NCBI GenBank assembly: GCA_029817715.1
Contig: JARUPY010000536.1
Coordinates: 310,001 to 374,000, forward strand
Reading direction: 5' to 3'
DNA length: 64,000 nt
From: Melastoma dodecandrum
Taxonomy: Eukaryota > Streptophyta > Magnoliopsida > Myrtales > Melastomataceae
The notes below the pieces were generated by a model. That model had not been told where the DNA came from and did no database searches. It worked only from the letters and a program-made list of their open reading frames with translations. Positions 44,958-53,450 of the stretch are shown here, piece after piece. The position numbers and the translations under genes were made by a program. Each line of letters starts with the position of its first letter. The stretch's first letter is position 1.

Positions 44958-45599
44958 TCAGAACAGCCCGCCGAACTTGTACACCAGGCGCCCGCCGAAG
45001 GTGTCCATGCCCGGGTTCCGCTTGCCGAAGCCGGCGTTGGAGTAGTGGTCCCAGGCGATCTCGACCGCGAAATTGCGGCTCACGTCGTAGCCCAGGGTGA
45101 AGTTCGGATTGAACACGAAGTCCGAGCCCATGGCCTTGCGGGTGCGATAGGTGTGCAGGTCGGCGTTGTAGCGGGCCACGGCGGCCGCGCTGGCGCCGGC
45201 GGCGGGCGGCGGCACGCGCGAGGGGTCGAAGTTGTCGGGATAGGTGTTGTAGCCGTCCACATAGGCGCCGCCGACGCCGAAGTCGCCGTAGAAGCGGCTG
45301 TTGAACAGGTGGGCCCGCCACTCCGCGCCGATGGTGTAGAAGTTGGTCAGGCCGGAGGTGTTCAGCTGGACCTTGGCGTAGGCCATGGGGTTCAGCAGCC
45401 ACGGAACATTGAAGCGCCCGGTGCGGTACAGCAGCTGCACGTCGTAGGTGCCCTGCTCGTGCGGGGTCGCCGACACGCCGTAGTTGGTGTCGTGGTCAAA
45501 GCCGCCGATCGCGACCTCGCCAGCCAGGGCGGGCGCGGCCGCCAGAAGGCTTGCAGCCGAAACGGTGAGGGCGAGCGCCCCGCCGAAATTCCGTGTCAT
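44958..45599 (-). CDS. PagL-like lipid A 3-O-deacylase (acyloxyacyl hydrolase family)
   Basis: 213-residue outer-membrane beta-barrel. The signal peptide is [19 protein letters not shown] to about PALAGE. The last 40 residues carry the PagL catalytic pattern: His and Ser in [12 protein letters not shown], then [21 protein letters not shown] ending on Phe. PagL enzymes remove the 3-O-linked acyl chain from lipid A and alter envelope recognition. It sits between purH (134 bp upstream) and purA (3 bp downstream) on the same strand, an unexpected place for an envelope enzyme. An insert of about 20 residues rich in Pro and Ala ([16 protein letters not shown]) lies in one loop. Confidence 0.82.
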   Translation of the reverse strand: MTRNFGGALALTVSAASLLAAAPALAGEVAIGGFDHDTNYGVSATPHEQGTYDVQLLYRTGRFNVPWLLNPMAYAKVQLNTSGLTNFYTIGAEWRAHLFNSRFYGDFGVGGAYVDGYNTYPDNFDPSRVPPPAAGASAAAVARYNADLHTYRTRKAMGSDFVFNPNFTLGYDVSRNFAVEIAWDHYSNAGFGKRNPGMDTFGGRLVYKFGGLF

Positions 45600-45733
45600 G
45601 AAGATCCCCTGCAGGCCGCGCAGACGGCTTTCCGGGTTGAACGAACCGCGCGGCTTAAAGCTGCAAAGGCGCAATATGTCCAGCGCGCGCCGGTTTTGCG
45701 AATCTACCGCCTCGCTGGAGACGGACGGACGCC

Positions 45734-47347
45734 TCAATGCCGGAAAACGCGCACGCCGGTGAAGGCCATGGCCACGCCGCGCTCGTCGGCGGCGGCGATC
45801 ACCTCGGCGTCGCGGATCGAGCCGCCGGGCTGGATCACCGCGGTCGCGCCGCCCTCCACCGCCTGGATCAGCCCGTCGGCGAAGGGGAAGAAGGCTTCGG
45901 ACGCGCAGGCCGAGCCATCCGCCAGCGAGCCGGGCAGGCCGGCCATCTCCGCCGCCTCCCGCGCGCGCAGGGCGGCGATGCGGGCGCTGTCGCGGCGGTT
46001 CATCTGGCCCGCGCCGATGCCGGCGGTCTGGCCGTCCTTGGCGTAGACGATGGCGTTGGACTTCACGTGCTTGGCCACGGTGAAGGCGAACAGCATGTCG
46101 GCCACCTCCTTGTCGGTGGGCTGGCGCTTCGTGACGATCTTCAGGTCGGCGGCGGTCACCTGGGAGACGTCGCGCGTCTGCATCAGGAAGCCGCCGGCCA
46201 CCGAACGGTAGACGCCGCCCTGCTCGCGCGGGTCGGGCAGGGCGCCGGTGACCAGCAGGCGCAGGTTCTTCTTGGCGGCGAAGATGGCCACGGCCTCCTC
46301 GTCGGCGTCCGGGGCGATCACCACCTCGGTGAACACCTCGACGATGGCGCGGGCGGCCTCGGCGTCGAGCTTCCTGTTCACCGCGACGATGCCGCCGAAG
46401 GCGGAGACCGGGTCGCACTGGAGCGCACGCTGGTAGGCTTCCAGCAGGCTGCCGCCCACCGCCACGCCGCAGGGGTTGGCGTGCTTGATGATCGCCACCG
46501 CGGCGCTGTCCTGCGGCGCGAACTCGGCCACCAGCTCGAAGGCGGCGTCCGTGTCGGCGACGTTGTTGTAGCTCAGCTCCTTGCCCTGCAGCTGGCGGGC
46601 GTGGGCCACGCCCGGCCGCCGCTCGCCGGTGGAGTAGAAGGCGGCGTGCTGGTGGGGGTTCTCGCCGTAGCGCATCTTCTGCAGCCGCGTCCCGCCGATG
46701 GTCAGCCGCGGCGCCAGCCAGTCGCCGATCTCGCCGGCGAACCAGCCGGCGATGGCGGCGTCATAGGCGGCGGTGCGGGCGAAGGCGCGGGCGGCCAGCG
46801 TCTTGCGCAGCTCCAGCGTGGTGGCGCCCTCGGCCTTCACCGCGGCGATCACCTGCGCCATCGCCTCCGGATCGGTGCAGACCGCGACATAGCCGTGGTT
46901 CTTGGAGGCGGAGCGGATCATCGCCGGGCCGCCGATGTCGATGTTCTCGATGCAGGTGGCGAAGTCCGCGCCCCCGCCCGCCGTCTGCTCGAACGGGTAG
47001 AGGTTGACGTAGAGGATATCGATCCCGCCGATGCCGTGCTCGCCCATGGCCTGCGCGTGGGCCGGCGCGTCGCGCACACCCAGCAGGCCGCCGTGCACGA
47101 CGGGGTGAAGCGTCTTCACCCGCCCGTCCATCATCTCGGGGAAGCCGGTCAGGTCGGCGACGTCCTTCACCGGCAGGCCGGCCGCCGCGATCGCCGCGCG
47201 GGTGCCCCCGGTGGACACCAGCTCGACCCCCGCCTCGTGCAGCGCCTGCGCCGCCTCGATCAGGCCGGTCTTGTCGGAGACGGAGATCAGGGCGCGCTTG
47301 GGCGCGACCCGGTCGGGGGCGGGGGGGAAGTCGGGGGCGGCGGGCAT
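45734..47347 (-). CDS. purH: Bifunctional AICAR formyltransferase/IMP cyclohydrolase
   Basis: 537-residue enzyme doing the last two steps of IMP synthesis. The N-terminal cyclohydrolase domain starts [18 protein letters not shown] with [20 protein letters not shown] and [32 protein letters not shown]. The transformylase domain has [72 protein letters not shown] and [18 protein letters not shown] riboswitch lies directly upstream, so expression should follow the level of its own substrate, AICAR (ZMP). Confidence 0.97.
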   Translation of the reverse strand: MPAAPDFPPAPDRVAPKRALISVSDKTGLIEAAQALHEAGVELVSTGGTRAAIAAAGLPVKDVADLTGFPEMMDGRVKTLHPVVHGGLLGVRDAPAHAQAMGEHGIGGIDILYVNLYPFEQTAGGGADFATCIENIDIGGPAMIRSASKNHGYVAVCTDPEAMAQVIAAVKAEGATTLELRKTLAARAFARTAAYDAAIAGWFAGEIGDWLAPRLTIGGTRLQKMRYGENPHQHAAFYSTGERRPGVAHARQLQGKELSYNNVADTDAAFELVAEFAPQDSAAVAIIKHANPCGVAVGGSLLEAYQRALQCDPVSAFGGIVAVNRKLDAEAARAIVEVFTEVVIAPDADEEAVAIFAAKKNLRLLVTGALPDPREQGGVYRSVAGGFLMQTRDVSQVTAADLKIVTKRQPTDKEVADMLFAFTVAKHVKSNAIVYAKDGQTAGIGAGQMNRRDSARIAALRAREAAEMAGLPGSLADGSACASEAFFPFADGLIQAVEGGATAVIQPGGSIRDAEVIAAADERGVAMAFTGVRVFRH

Positions 47348-47372
47348 GGCGGACTCCGGGCGTCGTCGAGGC

Positions 47373-47445
47373 GATGCCCAGGCGCGCGGCGGAATGAGCC
47401 CCGCACTCCCCGGTGGTGACCCACCTCAAGCGCCAGTCGTGCCGG
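47373..47445 (-). promoter_or_regulatory. ZTP/ZMP riboswitch (pfl motif) upstream of purH
   Basis: On the minus strand the aptamer core blocks appear in order: ACGACTGGCG, then GTGGGTCACCACCGGGGAGTG (pseudoknot arm), a variable hairpin, and GCCGCGCGCCTGGGCA. This matches the pfl-motif consensus that binds AICAR 5'-phosphates. The aptamer ends about 25 bases before the purH ATG; the expression platform probably hides the CGGAG ribosome binding site at about 47355. Confidence 0.9.
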
Positions 47446-47560
47446 GCGGCGCGAACATAGAGGGGGACCTCCGGCTGTCAACGCCGTGGGGGCGAGGGCG
47501 GCGGCCGGGATCATTTGGCGCGCGGCCAGGGTTCAGCTCTCGCCGCACAGGGAGAGGCGC

Positions 47561-48514
47561 ATGATCCGCTTCGGCTACAAGCTGATGACCGAGGAGCACG
47601 GGCCCAAGGCGCTCGTGCAGAACGCCGTCCGGGCCGAGGCGGCCGGCTTCGACTTCCTGTCCATCTCCGACCACTTCCATCCCTGGCTGGAGTCGCAGGG
47701 CCACGCCCCCTTCGCCTGGAGCCTGCTGGGCGCCATCGCCCAGGCCACCTCGACCATCGGCATCGCCACGGGCCTGACCTGCCCGATCATCCGCTACCAC
47801 CCGGCCATCATCGCCCAGGCCGCAGCGACCGTCGCCATCCTCAGCGACAACCGCTTCACCCTGGCGGTGGGCGCGGGCGAGCGGCTGAACGAGCACGTGG
47901 TCGGGGCGCGCTGGCCCTCCATCCCCGAGCGGCACGAGATGCTGGGCGAGGCCATCGACATCTTCCGCACCCTGTGGAAGGGCGGCCCGCACACTCGGGT
48001 GGGCAAGCACTATGTGCTCGACCATGCCGAGCTGTACGACCTGCCCGACCAGCCGATCCCGGTGGTGGTGGGCGTCAGCGGGGCTCGCTCGGTGGCGTTG
48101 GCCAACGACAAGGCCGACGGGATCATGGCCACCGAGGCGAAGGCCGAGCTGACCTCAGGCTTCAAGAAGGTCGGGCCGAAGTACGCCGAGGCGCTCACCG
48201 CCTATGCGGCCAGCGAGGAGGAGGGGCTGAAGATCGCCCACGACCGCTTCCGCTTCTCCGCCCTCGGCTGGGCGGTGAACAGCGAGCTGCCCACCGTGGA
48301 CGGCTTCGAGGCCGCCACCGCCTCCATCCGCCCGGAAGACCTGAAGGACGCAGCCGCCGCCGGCCCGGACGTGGAGACGCACCTGGCGGTGATCCGCAAG
48401 TACGTGGAGGCCGGTTTCGACCACATCGTCCTGACCTGCCCCGGCGACGACCAGGCCGGCTTCCTCCGCTTCTTCGAGGAAACGCTGAAACCACGGCTGG
48501 GCGAACTGGGCTGA
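47561..48514 (+). CDS. Luciferase-like (LLM class) flavin-dependent oxidoreductase
   Basis: 317 residues of the bacterial luciferase-like TIM barrel: IRFGYKLMTEEHGPKALV, FDFLSISDHFHPWLESQGHAPFAWSLLGAIAQAT, GLTCPIIRYHPAIIAQAAATVA, FTLAVGAGERLNEHVVG and VVVGVSGARSVALANDKADGIM. It resembles the F420-type G6PDH-like subfamily, but whether this organism makes F420 is unknown, so FMN is possible. I chose the ATG at 47561 (GGGAGAGG upstream). It is divergent from purH and its riboswitch. Confidence 0.88.
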   Translation: MIRFGYKLMTEEHGPKALVQNAVRAEAAGFDFLSISDHFHPWLESQGHAPFAWSLLGAIAQATSTIGIATGLTCPIIRYHPAIIAQAAATVAILSDNRFTLAVGAGERLNEHVVGARWPSIPERHEMLGEAIDIFRTLWKGGPHTRVGKHYVLDHAELYDLPDQPIPVVVGVSGARSVALANDKADGIMATEAKAELTSGFKKVGPKYAEALTAYAASEEEGLKIAHDRFRFSALGWAVNSELPTVDGFEAATASIRPEDLKDAAAAGPDVETHLAVIRKYVEAGFDHIVLTCPGDDQAGFLRFFEETLKPRLGELG

Positions 48515-48557
48515 GCGGGACTCGGATTCGAGCATCACCAGGTCGGGTGTTGCGCGA

Positions 48558-48706
48558 CCCTTCCCCCTCGAAGGGGGAAGGGTAGGGATGGGGGTGGGTG
48601 CAGGCGGTTTGTGGAAGCCCACGGGAGGCCGCGTAGCCTCATGCGCCGATCGCTTGCCCACCTGCGCACGCACCCCCACCCAACCCTCCCCCTTCGAGGG
48701 GGAGGG
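48558..48706. repeat. Long imperfect inverted repeat, second example
   Basis: Left arm 48558-48602 and right arm 48669-48706 are complementary blocks around a 66-base centre: each outer end is a CCCCCTCGAAGGGGG-type hairpin, and inside GGGGGTGGGTG faces CACCCCCACCC. Like 31387-31553 it fills the space between convergent genes, here the oxidoreductase and crtY. Confidence 0.8.
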
Positions 48707-48735
48707 CTCGCGGTAGTCGGAGGGAGCTTCCGGTC

Positions 48736-49941
48736 TCAGTCCCTGCCCGGCGCGGCCGCCCGCCCGGGCAGCGCCCTCAGCGCCGCGCCGAGGGGAACCG
48801 GCGGCTTGCCGCTGAGGATGCGGGCCTTGTCGGCCAGGGTCAGGCGGTTGGCGTAGAAGCGCTCGATCAGCGGCTGGGGCAGGCGGTAGAACCGCTCCAG
48901 CACCCGGTAGCGGCGGTCGGGCTCGGCGGCCAGGAACAGCATCCGGTTCAGCGCCCGCAGATAGGCGCCCTCGGCCCAGCGCCGCCGCGCCCGCGCCAGC
49001 ACCAGGGCTAAAACCGCCGCGCTGGTCAGCTCCGGCGCGGCGGCGATCTCGTCCGCCAGGGCCGCCGCCTCGGGCAGGGAATAGCCGGTGACGGGGTGGA
49101 ACAGGGGCGCGCGCAGACCCACCGCGGGAGCGTCGGTGTCGGCCTCGGCGAGGTAGGCGTCCAGGTCGCCGCCGAGCACGATGGGCAGCACCCCGTCCTC
49201 CCGCCGCACCACCGTCGCGCCCCGCCAGCCGGCCTTGGCCGCGTAGGCCAGGGCGTTGGCCTCCAGGGCGGCGCGGTCCAGCTGCGGGCCCGCGCTGTAA
49301 TAGGTGTCCTCCACCAGCAGGCGGTCCCCGGCGAAGGGCAGGACGTAGACGAAGCGGAAGCCGTCGCGCTGGGGCACGGCGGCGTCCATGACCATGGGGC
49401 GGGTCAGGCCATGCGGCGCGTCCAGCTGCAGCTCGACCCCGACGAACTTCTGCCAGGCGAGGTTCAGGCGCGCGCTGCGCCGCGGCCCGCGCGCGTCGAT
49501 CACCAGGGGCGCGGTCCACCGCCGCCCGTCCGCCAGCCGGACCTCCCGCCCGGACAGCTCCGCCACCGGCGACCCGGGCGTCAGGTCGCCGCCGAGGGCT
49601 TCGCCTAGCGCCTGCTGCAGGCCGCGCCCGGTCAGCGAGGCGTAGGGCGTGGACAGGTCGCGGGCGAAGGCGGGGAAGCGCACGGCGTAGCCGTCCCAGC
49701 GATGGTCGGCCAGGGCGTCCAGCCACAGCCGGGTGGAGGGGGCGACGTCGCTGGCGAAGTAGGACCAGGTGTGGGCGTCCTCCGCCCCCGGGGGCCGGGC
49801 GTCCAGCGCCACGATCCGGAGGCCGGGCCGCGCCGCCTTCAGCCGCAGGGCGATCAGGCCGCCGGCCAGGCCCGCGCCCGCGATCAGGACGTCCGCGCGC
49901 CCTTGGGCGCCGTCAGCGCTGGACAGCGGGCGAGGCGGCAT
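48736..49941 (-). CDS. crtY: Lycopene beta-cyclase
   Basis: 401-residue flavoprotein-like enzyme that closes both ends of lycopene to beta-carotene. The dinucleotide fold DVLIAGAGLAGGLIALRL is N-terminal, with the CrtY blocks HTWSYFASDV, FVGVELQLDAPHGLTRPMVMDA, DGFRFVYVLPFAGDRLLVEDTYYS, AKAGWRGATVVRREDGVLPIVLGG and the APLFHPVTGYSLPEAA block, then FYRLPQPLIERFYA. I chose the ATG at 49939-49941. No other carotenoid gene (crtI, crtB, crtE) is in the window, so it stands alone. Confidence 0.93.
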   Translation of the reverse strand: MPPRPLSSADGAQGRADVLIAGAGLAGGLIALRLKAARPGLRIVALDARPPGAEDAHTWSYFASDVAPSTRLWLDALADHRWDGYAVRFPAFARDLSTPYASLTGRGLQQALGEALGGDLTPGSPVAELSGREVRLADGRRWTAPLVIDARGPRRSARLNLAWQKFVGVELQLDAPHGLTRPMVMDAAVPQRDGFRFVYVLPFAGDRLLVEDTYYSAGPQLDRAALEANALAYAAKAGWRGATVVRREDGVLPIVLGGDLDAYLAEADTDAPAVGLRAPLFHPVTGYSLPEAAALADEIAAAPELTSAAVLALVLARARRRWAEGAYLRALNRMLFLAAEPDRRYRVLERFYRLPQPLIERFYANRLTLADKARILSGKPPVPLGAALRALPGRAAAPGRD

Positions 49942-50005
49942 GGCTTTGCTTGTTCCATCCGGGGCCGCGCACGTCCAGCCGCCCGGCGTTGAACGGGGAG
50001 GGGGC

Positions 50006-50380
50006 ATGGCCCGGCGCGACATCACCGGCGTGGTGGACTTCGCCCACCTGGAGACCTACGCCGGGGGCGACCTGGCCCTGGTGGAGGAGGTGCTCGGCCT
50101 GTTCCGCCACCAGGTGGAGCTGTGGCTGCCCCTGCTCGATCCCTCCGGCCCCGCCCAGAGCTGGCGCGACGCCGCCCATACGCTGAAGGGCTCCTCCCTG
50201 GGCGTGGGCGCTTTCGCGTTGGCGGAGGCGTGCAGCGCCGCGGAGGCGGACGGGGGCGACGACCTGGGCCGCCGCACCCTGCAGCTCCAGCGCATCCGCG
50301 ACGCGGTGGACGCCGCCCTCCACGACATCGCCGCCTATCTGCACGAGCGCGCGCTGCAGGGCCTGAAGAGCCCGCGCTGA
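50006..50380 (+). CDS. Histidine phosphotransfer (Hpt) domain protein
   Basis: 124-residue single-domain Hpt protein. The signature is WRDAAHTLKGSSLGVGAFALAEAC with phosphoacceptor His58; the remainder is a four-helix bundle (VEEVLGLFRHQVELWLPLL, then LQRIRDAVDAALHDIAAYL). Such proteins pass phosphate between hybrid kinases and response regulators. ATG at 50006 preceded by GGGGAGGGGG. It starts 64 bp from divergent crtY. A hybrid kinase without its own Hpt is encoded about 46 kb away in this window (2407-4386), but any pairing is speculative. Confidence 0.88.
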   Translation: MARRDITGVVDFAHLETYAGGDLALVEEVLGLFRHQVELWLPLLDPSGPAQSWRDAAHTLKGSSLGVGAFALAEACSAAEADGGDDLGRRTLQLQRIRDAVDAALHDIAAYLHERALQGLKSPR

Positions 50381-50413
50381 GCCGCCATTTCCTCCGCGCC
50401 CGATCCGAACTAA

Positions 50414-50461
50414 GAGCATGATGGCCGAAAGTGGACGCCGGTTTCGGCGGCTATCATGCTC
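50414..50461. repeat. 48-bp dispersed palindromic repeat, copy 3
   Basis: Opposite orientation to copies 1 and 2. Arms GAGCATGAT.. and ..ATCATGCTC close the element. It sits just after the Hpt gene, and an ATG inside it (50418) opens a frame continuous with the next gene. Confidence 0.85.
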
Positions 50462-50516
50462 CAAGAGCCCCGGCGCGAACGGCGCCTCGGCGCGAGACGA
50501 CGGGAACGGCGAGCCC

Positions 50517-51698
50517 TTGACCCCCTCCCGCGCCGGCGAACTGGCCGGCGCCGCGATCCTGCAGGTCACTCCTGCGCTCAACGCCGGCGGCGTGGAGCAG
50601 ACCACGCTGGACGTGGCGGAGGCGATCGCCCGGGCCGGCGGCGCGCCGCTGGTCGCCTCGGCCGGCGGCCGGATGGAGGCGGAGCTGGCGCGCCGGGGCG
50701 GCGAGCTGGTGCGGATGCCGCTGGATCGCAAGTCGCCGCTGACGCTGCTGGCTAACGCCGGGCGGCTGGAGCGGCTGATCCGGGCGCGGGAGGTGCGGAT
50801 CGTGCACGCCCGCTCCCGCGCGCCGGCCTGGTCCGCCCTGCTGGCCGCGCGGCGCACAGGCGCGCCCTTCGTCACCACCTATCATGGGGTCTACAACGCG
50901 CGTTCGGGGCTGAAGCGGGCGTACAACCGGGTGATGGCCATGGGCGATGTGGTGATCGCCAACTCCGCCTTCACCGCCCAGCACCTGCTGGCCGAGCATC
51001 GCGGGATCGATCCCTCGCGGGTCGTGACCATCCCCCGGGGCGTGGACCTGGACCGCTTCACGCCGGAGCGAGTGTCGGCGGATCGGGTCGCCGCCGTGCG
51101 CGCCGCCTGGGGCCTTGCGTCGGACGAGCATCGCCCCGTGGCCCTGCTGGCCGCCCGCCTGACCGCCTGGAAGGGCCAGCGGCTGCTGATCCAGGCGCTG
51201 GCGGCCCTGGGCGATCAGGGGCGGGGGCTGATCCTGGTGCTGGCCGGCGACGACCAGGGCCGCACCGCCTACACCGACAGCCTGCGGGCCGCGGCGGCGG
51301 AGGCGGGGCTGGCGGAGCGCGTCCGCATCGCCGGCCACGTGGCGGACATGCCGGCCGCCTACCTGGCCGCGGACTTCGCCTGCGCCCCCTCGCTGGACCC
51401 GGAGGCGTTCGGCCGCACCGCCGTGGAGCCTCAGGCCATGGGCCGCCCCGTGCTCGCCGCCGACCACGGCGCCGTGCGCGAGACGGTGGAGGAGGGGATC
51501 ACCGGCTGGCGCGTCCGCCCGCGCGACGCGGACGCCTGGGCCGCGGCGCTGGGGCGGATGCTGGCGCTCGGCCCCGAGGCGCGCGCCGCGATGGGCGAGG
51601 CAGGGCGCGCGCGAGTCGAGCGGTTCTATTCCCTTCAGGGCATGACGGCGGCGACGCTGGACGTCTACGCCCGCCTGCTGGCGGAGCGGCGGCCGTGA
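50517..51698 (+). CDS. Glycosyltransferase family 4 protein
   Basis: About 393 residues of the GT-B fold. AILQVTPALNAGGVEQTTLDVAEAIARAGG is the N-terminal glycine-rich loop. The C-terminal half has PVALLAARLTAWKGQRLLI, VRIAGHVADMPAAYLAADF and the EX7E motif in LDPEAFGRTAVEPQAMGRPVLA. It probably adds a sugar to lipopolysaccharide or another surface glycan. The frame is open back to an ATG at 50418, but that lies within the 48-bp palindrome and gives a repeat-derived peptide, so I prefer the TTG at 50517; the start remains uncertain. The GTGA overlap with the next gene shows coupling. Confidence 0.88.
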   Translation: MTPSRAGELAGAAILQVTPALNAGGVEQTTLDVAEAIARAGGAPLVASAGGRMEAELARRGGELVRMPLDRKSPLTLLANAGRLERLIRAREVRIVHARSRAPAWSALLAARRTGAPFVTTYHGVYNARSGLKRAYNRVMAMGDVVIANSAFTAQHLLAEHRGIDPSRVVTIPRGVDLDRFTPERVSADRVAAVRAAWGLASDEHRPVALLAARLTAWKGQRLLIQALAALGDQGRGLILVLAGDDQGRTAYTDSLRAAAAEAGLAERVRIAGHVADMPAAYLAADFACAPSLDPEAFGRTAVEPQAMGRPVLAADHGAVRETVEEGITGWRVRPRDADAWAAALGRMLALGPEARAAMGEAGRARVERFYSLQGMTAATLDVYARLLAERRP

Positions 51699-52666
51699 AC
51701 ACCGAGCGCATCCTGGTCATCAAGCTCGCCGCCTTCGGCGACGTGGTGCAGGCCTTCTGGGCCTTCGACCGCATCCGCGCGGCCCATCCGGGCGCGGAGA
51801 TCACGCTGCTCACCACCCCCGCCTATCGGGAGCTGGCGGCGGCGAGCGGCCTGTTCGACCGGATCGAGACCGACGGGCGGCCCAAGGGACTCGCCGCGAC
51901 CCTTTCCCTGTTCCGCCGCTTGCGGAAGGCAGGCTATCGCCGGGTCTACGACCTGCAGACCTCGGGCCGGAGCAAGCAGTACATCTTCGCCTTCTGGCCG
52001 CGGCCGCCGGAGTGGTCGGGCATCTCCCCCGGCGCCTCCCACCGCCAGACGCGGCCGGACCGCGACGCCCTGCACAACCTGGACCGCATCGCCGACCAGC
52101 TGCACGCCGCAGGGATCGCGCCGGCCTATCCGCCGGGCGAGGCGCCGGCGCCCGACCTCGGCTGGGCGGTGGCGGCGGCCCAGGCGGGCGGCGCGGCGGC
52201 GGCGCGCTTCGGCCTGAAATCGCCCTTCGCCCTGATCGCGCCCGGCGCCTCCCCCTCGCGGCCGCAGAAGAAGTGGCCGGCGGCGCGCTACGCCGAGCTC
52301 GCCCTGGCGCTGCAGCGGCGCGGCGTCCAGGTGGCGGCGGTCGGCGGGCCGGAGGAGGGCGCCATCGTGCGCGCCGTCCAGGAGTACGCGCCGGAGGTGG
52401 TCGACCTGACCGGCCGCACGACCATGGTCGATCTCGCCGGCCTCGGCGCCGAGGCGATCCTGGCGGTGGGCAACGACACCGGCCCTACCCATATGCTGGC
52501 CTACGCCGGCGCGCCGGGGCTGATGCTGATGTCGCCGGTCACCCGCGCCGGCCATTGCGAGCCCCGCGCCCGCATGGCAAGCCTGATGGTCCCGGTCCTG
52601 GCCGATCTGCCGGCGGATACGGTGGTGCAGCGGCTGGTTGCAGGCGGGCTGATCGCCGCGGCGTGA
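51695..52666 (+). CDS. Glycosyltransferase family 9 (heptosyltransferase-like)
   Basis: 323 residues of the ADP-heptose:LPS heptosyltransferase family. Motifs: ILVIKLAAFGDVVQAFWAFDRIRAAHPGAEITLLTTP, YDLQTSGRSKQY, ALIAPGASPSRPQKKWPAARYAELA, VAAVGGPEEG, VVDLTGRTTMVDLAGLGAEAILAVGNDTGPTHMLAYAG. It probably acts on the lipopolysaccharide core. It starts with a GTG that overlaps the GT4 stop by 4 bp, so both enzymes likely serve the same glycan. Confidence 0.9.
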   Translation: MNTERILVIKLAAFGDVVQAFWAFDRIRAAHPGAEITLLTTPAYRELAAASGLFDRIETDGRPKGLAATLSLFRRLRKAGYRRVYDLQTSGRSKQYIFAFWPRPPEWSGISPGASHRQTRPDRDALHNLDRIADQLHAAGIAPAYPPGEAPAPDLGWAVAAAQAGGAAAARFGLKSPFALIAPGASPSRPQKKWPAARYAELALALQRRGVQVAAVGGPEEGAIVRAVQEYAPEVVDLTGRTTMVDLAGLGAEAILAVGNDTGPTHMLAYAGAPGLMLMSPVTRAGHCEPRARMASLMVPVLADLPADTVVQRLVAGGLIAAA

Positions 52667-52687
52667 CGAATCCCTACTAAGGGGAGC

Positions 52688-52716
52688 TTGAACCGAAGCG
52701 CGACCCCTTACATATT
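52688..52716 (+). promoter_or_regulatory. Candidate sigma-70-type promoter for infC
   Basis: TTGAAC at 52688-52693 and CATATT at 52711-52716 with a 17-base spacer, 53 bp before the proposed infC start. It lies just after the heptosyltransferase stop. Confidence 0.45.
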
Positions 52717-52769
52717 CCTTGGTTGGCGACTCAGGGACGTGTCGCCGCAGCCTCAAGGAGATTCCGCCT

Positions 52770-53306
52770 ATTCGCCGCCCGATGCAAGCCGCACCAGTCC
52801 GCAACGACGGACCCCGGATCAACGAGGAAATCCGCGTGCCGCGGGTGCTCCTGATCGACCAGAACGGCGAAAAGCAGGGCGTGATGCCCACGGCGTCGGC
52901 CATCGAGGCCGCGCGCGAGGCGGGGCTCGACCTGGTCGAGGTCTCTCCGAACTCCGATCCGCCTGTCTGCAAGGTCCTGGACTACGGCAAGTACAAGTTC
53001 CAGGAGCAGAAGAAGAAGAACGAAGCGCGCAAGCGGCAGAAGATCGTCGAGATCAAGGAAATCAAGCTGCGCCCGAACATCGATACACACGACTACGATG
53101 TGAAGGCGAAGGCCATGCACCGCTTCTTCGAGGAGGGCGACAAGGTCAAGGTGACCCTGCGCTTCCGCGGCCGTGAGCTCGCCCACCCGGAGCTGGGCAT
53201 GAAGCTGCTGCAGCAGGTCAAGAGCGAGTTCGAGCCGATCGCCAAGGTCGAGTACGAGCCGCGCATGGAAGGCAAGCAGATGATCATGATCCTCGCCCCG
53301 CGCTGA
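52770..53306 (+). CDS. infC: Translation initiation factor IF-3 with probable AUU start
   Basis: 178-residue initiation factor that binds the 30S subunit and checks start-codon pairing. The N-domain has [27 protein letters not shown] and [24 protein letters not shown]; the C-domain has [49 protein letters not shown] and the MILAPR end. An ATG exists at 52782, but an in-frame ATT at 52770 lies 9 bases after a strong AAGGAG (52755-52760) and adds IRRP, the Arg-Arg-Pro start that I recall from other alphaproteobacterial IF-3. AUU starts underlie known infC autoregulation. Confidence 0.95.
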   Translation: MRRPMQAAPVRNDGPRINEEIRVPRVLLIDQNGEKQGVMPTASAIEAAREAGLDLVEVSPNSDPPVCKVLDYGKYKFQEQKKKNEARKRQKIVEIKEIKLRPNIDTHDYDVKAKAMHRFFEEGDKVKVTLRFRGRELAHPELGMKLLQQVKSEFEPIAKVEYEPRMEGKQMIMILAPR

Positions 53307-53330
53307 GGATCGCTGGTCTGACCACCCCAC

Positions 53331-53364
53331 GCGCCCCTGGCTCCCGCCGGGGGCGTTCTCGTTT
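53331..53364 (+). terminator. Terminator downstream of infC
   Basis: GCGCCCC stem with GGGGGCG around a short loop, followed by TTCTCGTTT, 25 bp after the infC stop codon. Confidence 0.7.
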
Positions 53365-53450
53365 GGGGGACGCCGCTCGCAACCGCCCGAGCGCCGGGGG
53401 GCTCGGATGACGGCCCATGCCGACGGCGCGGGCGTCAGGGCTCCAAGCGC

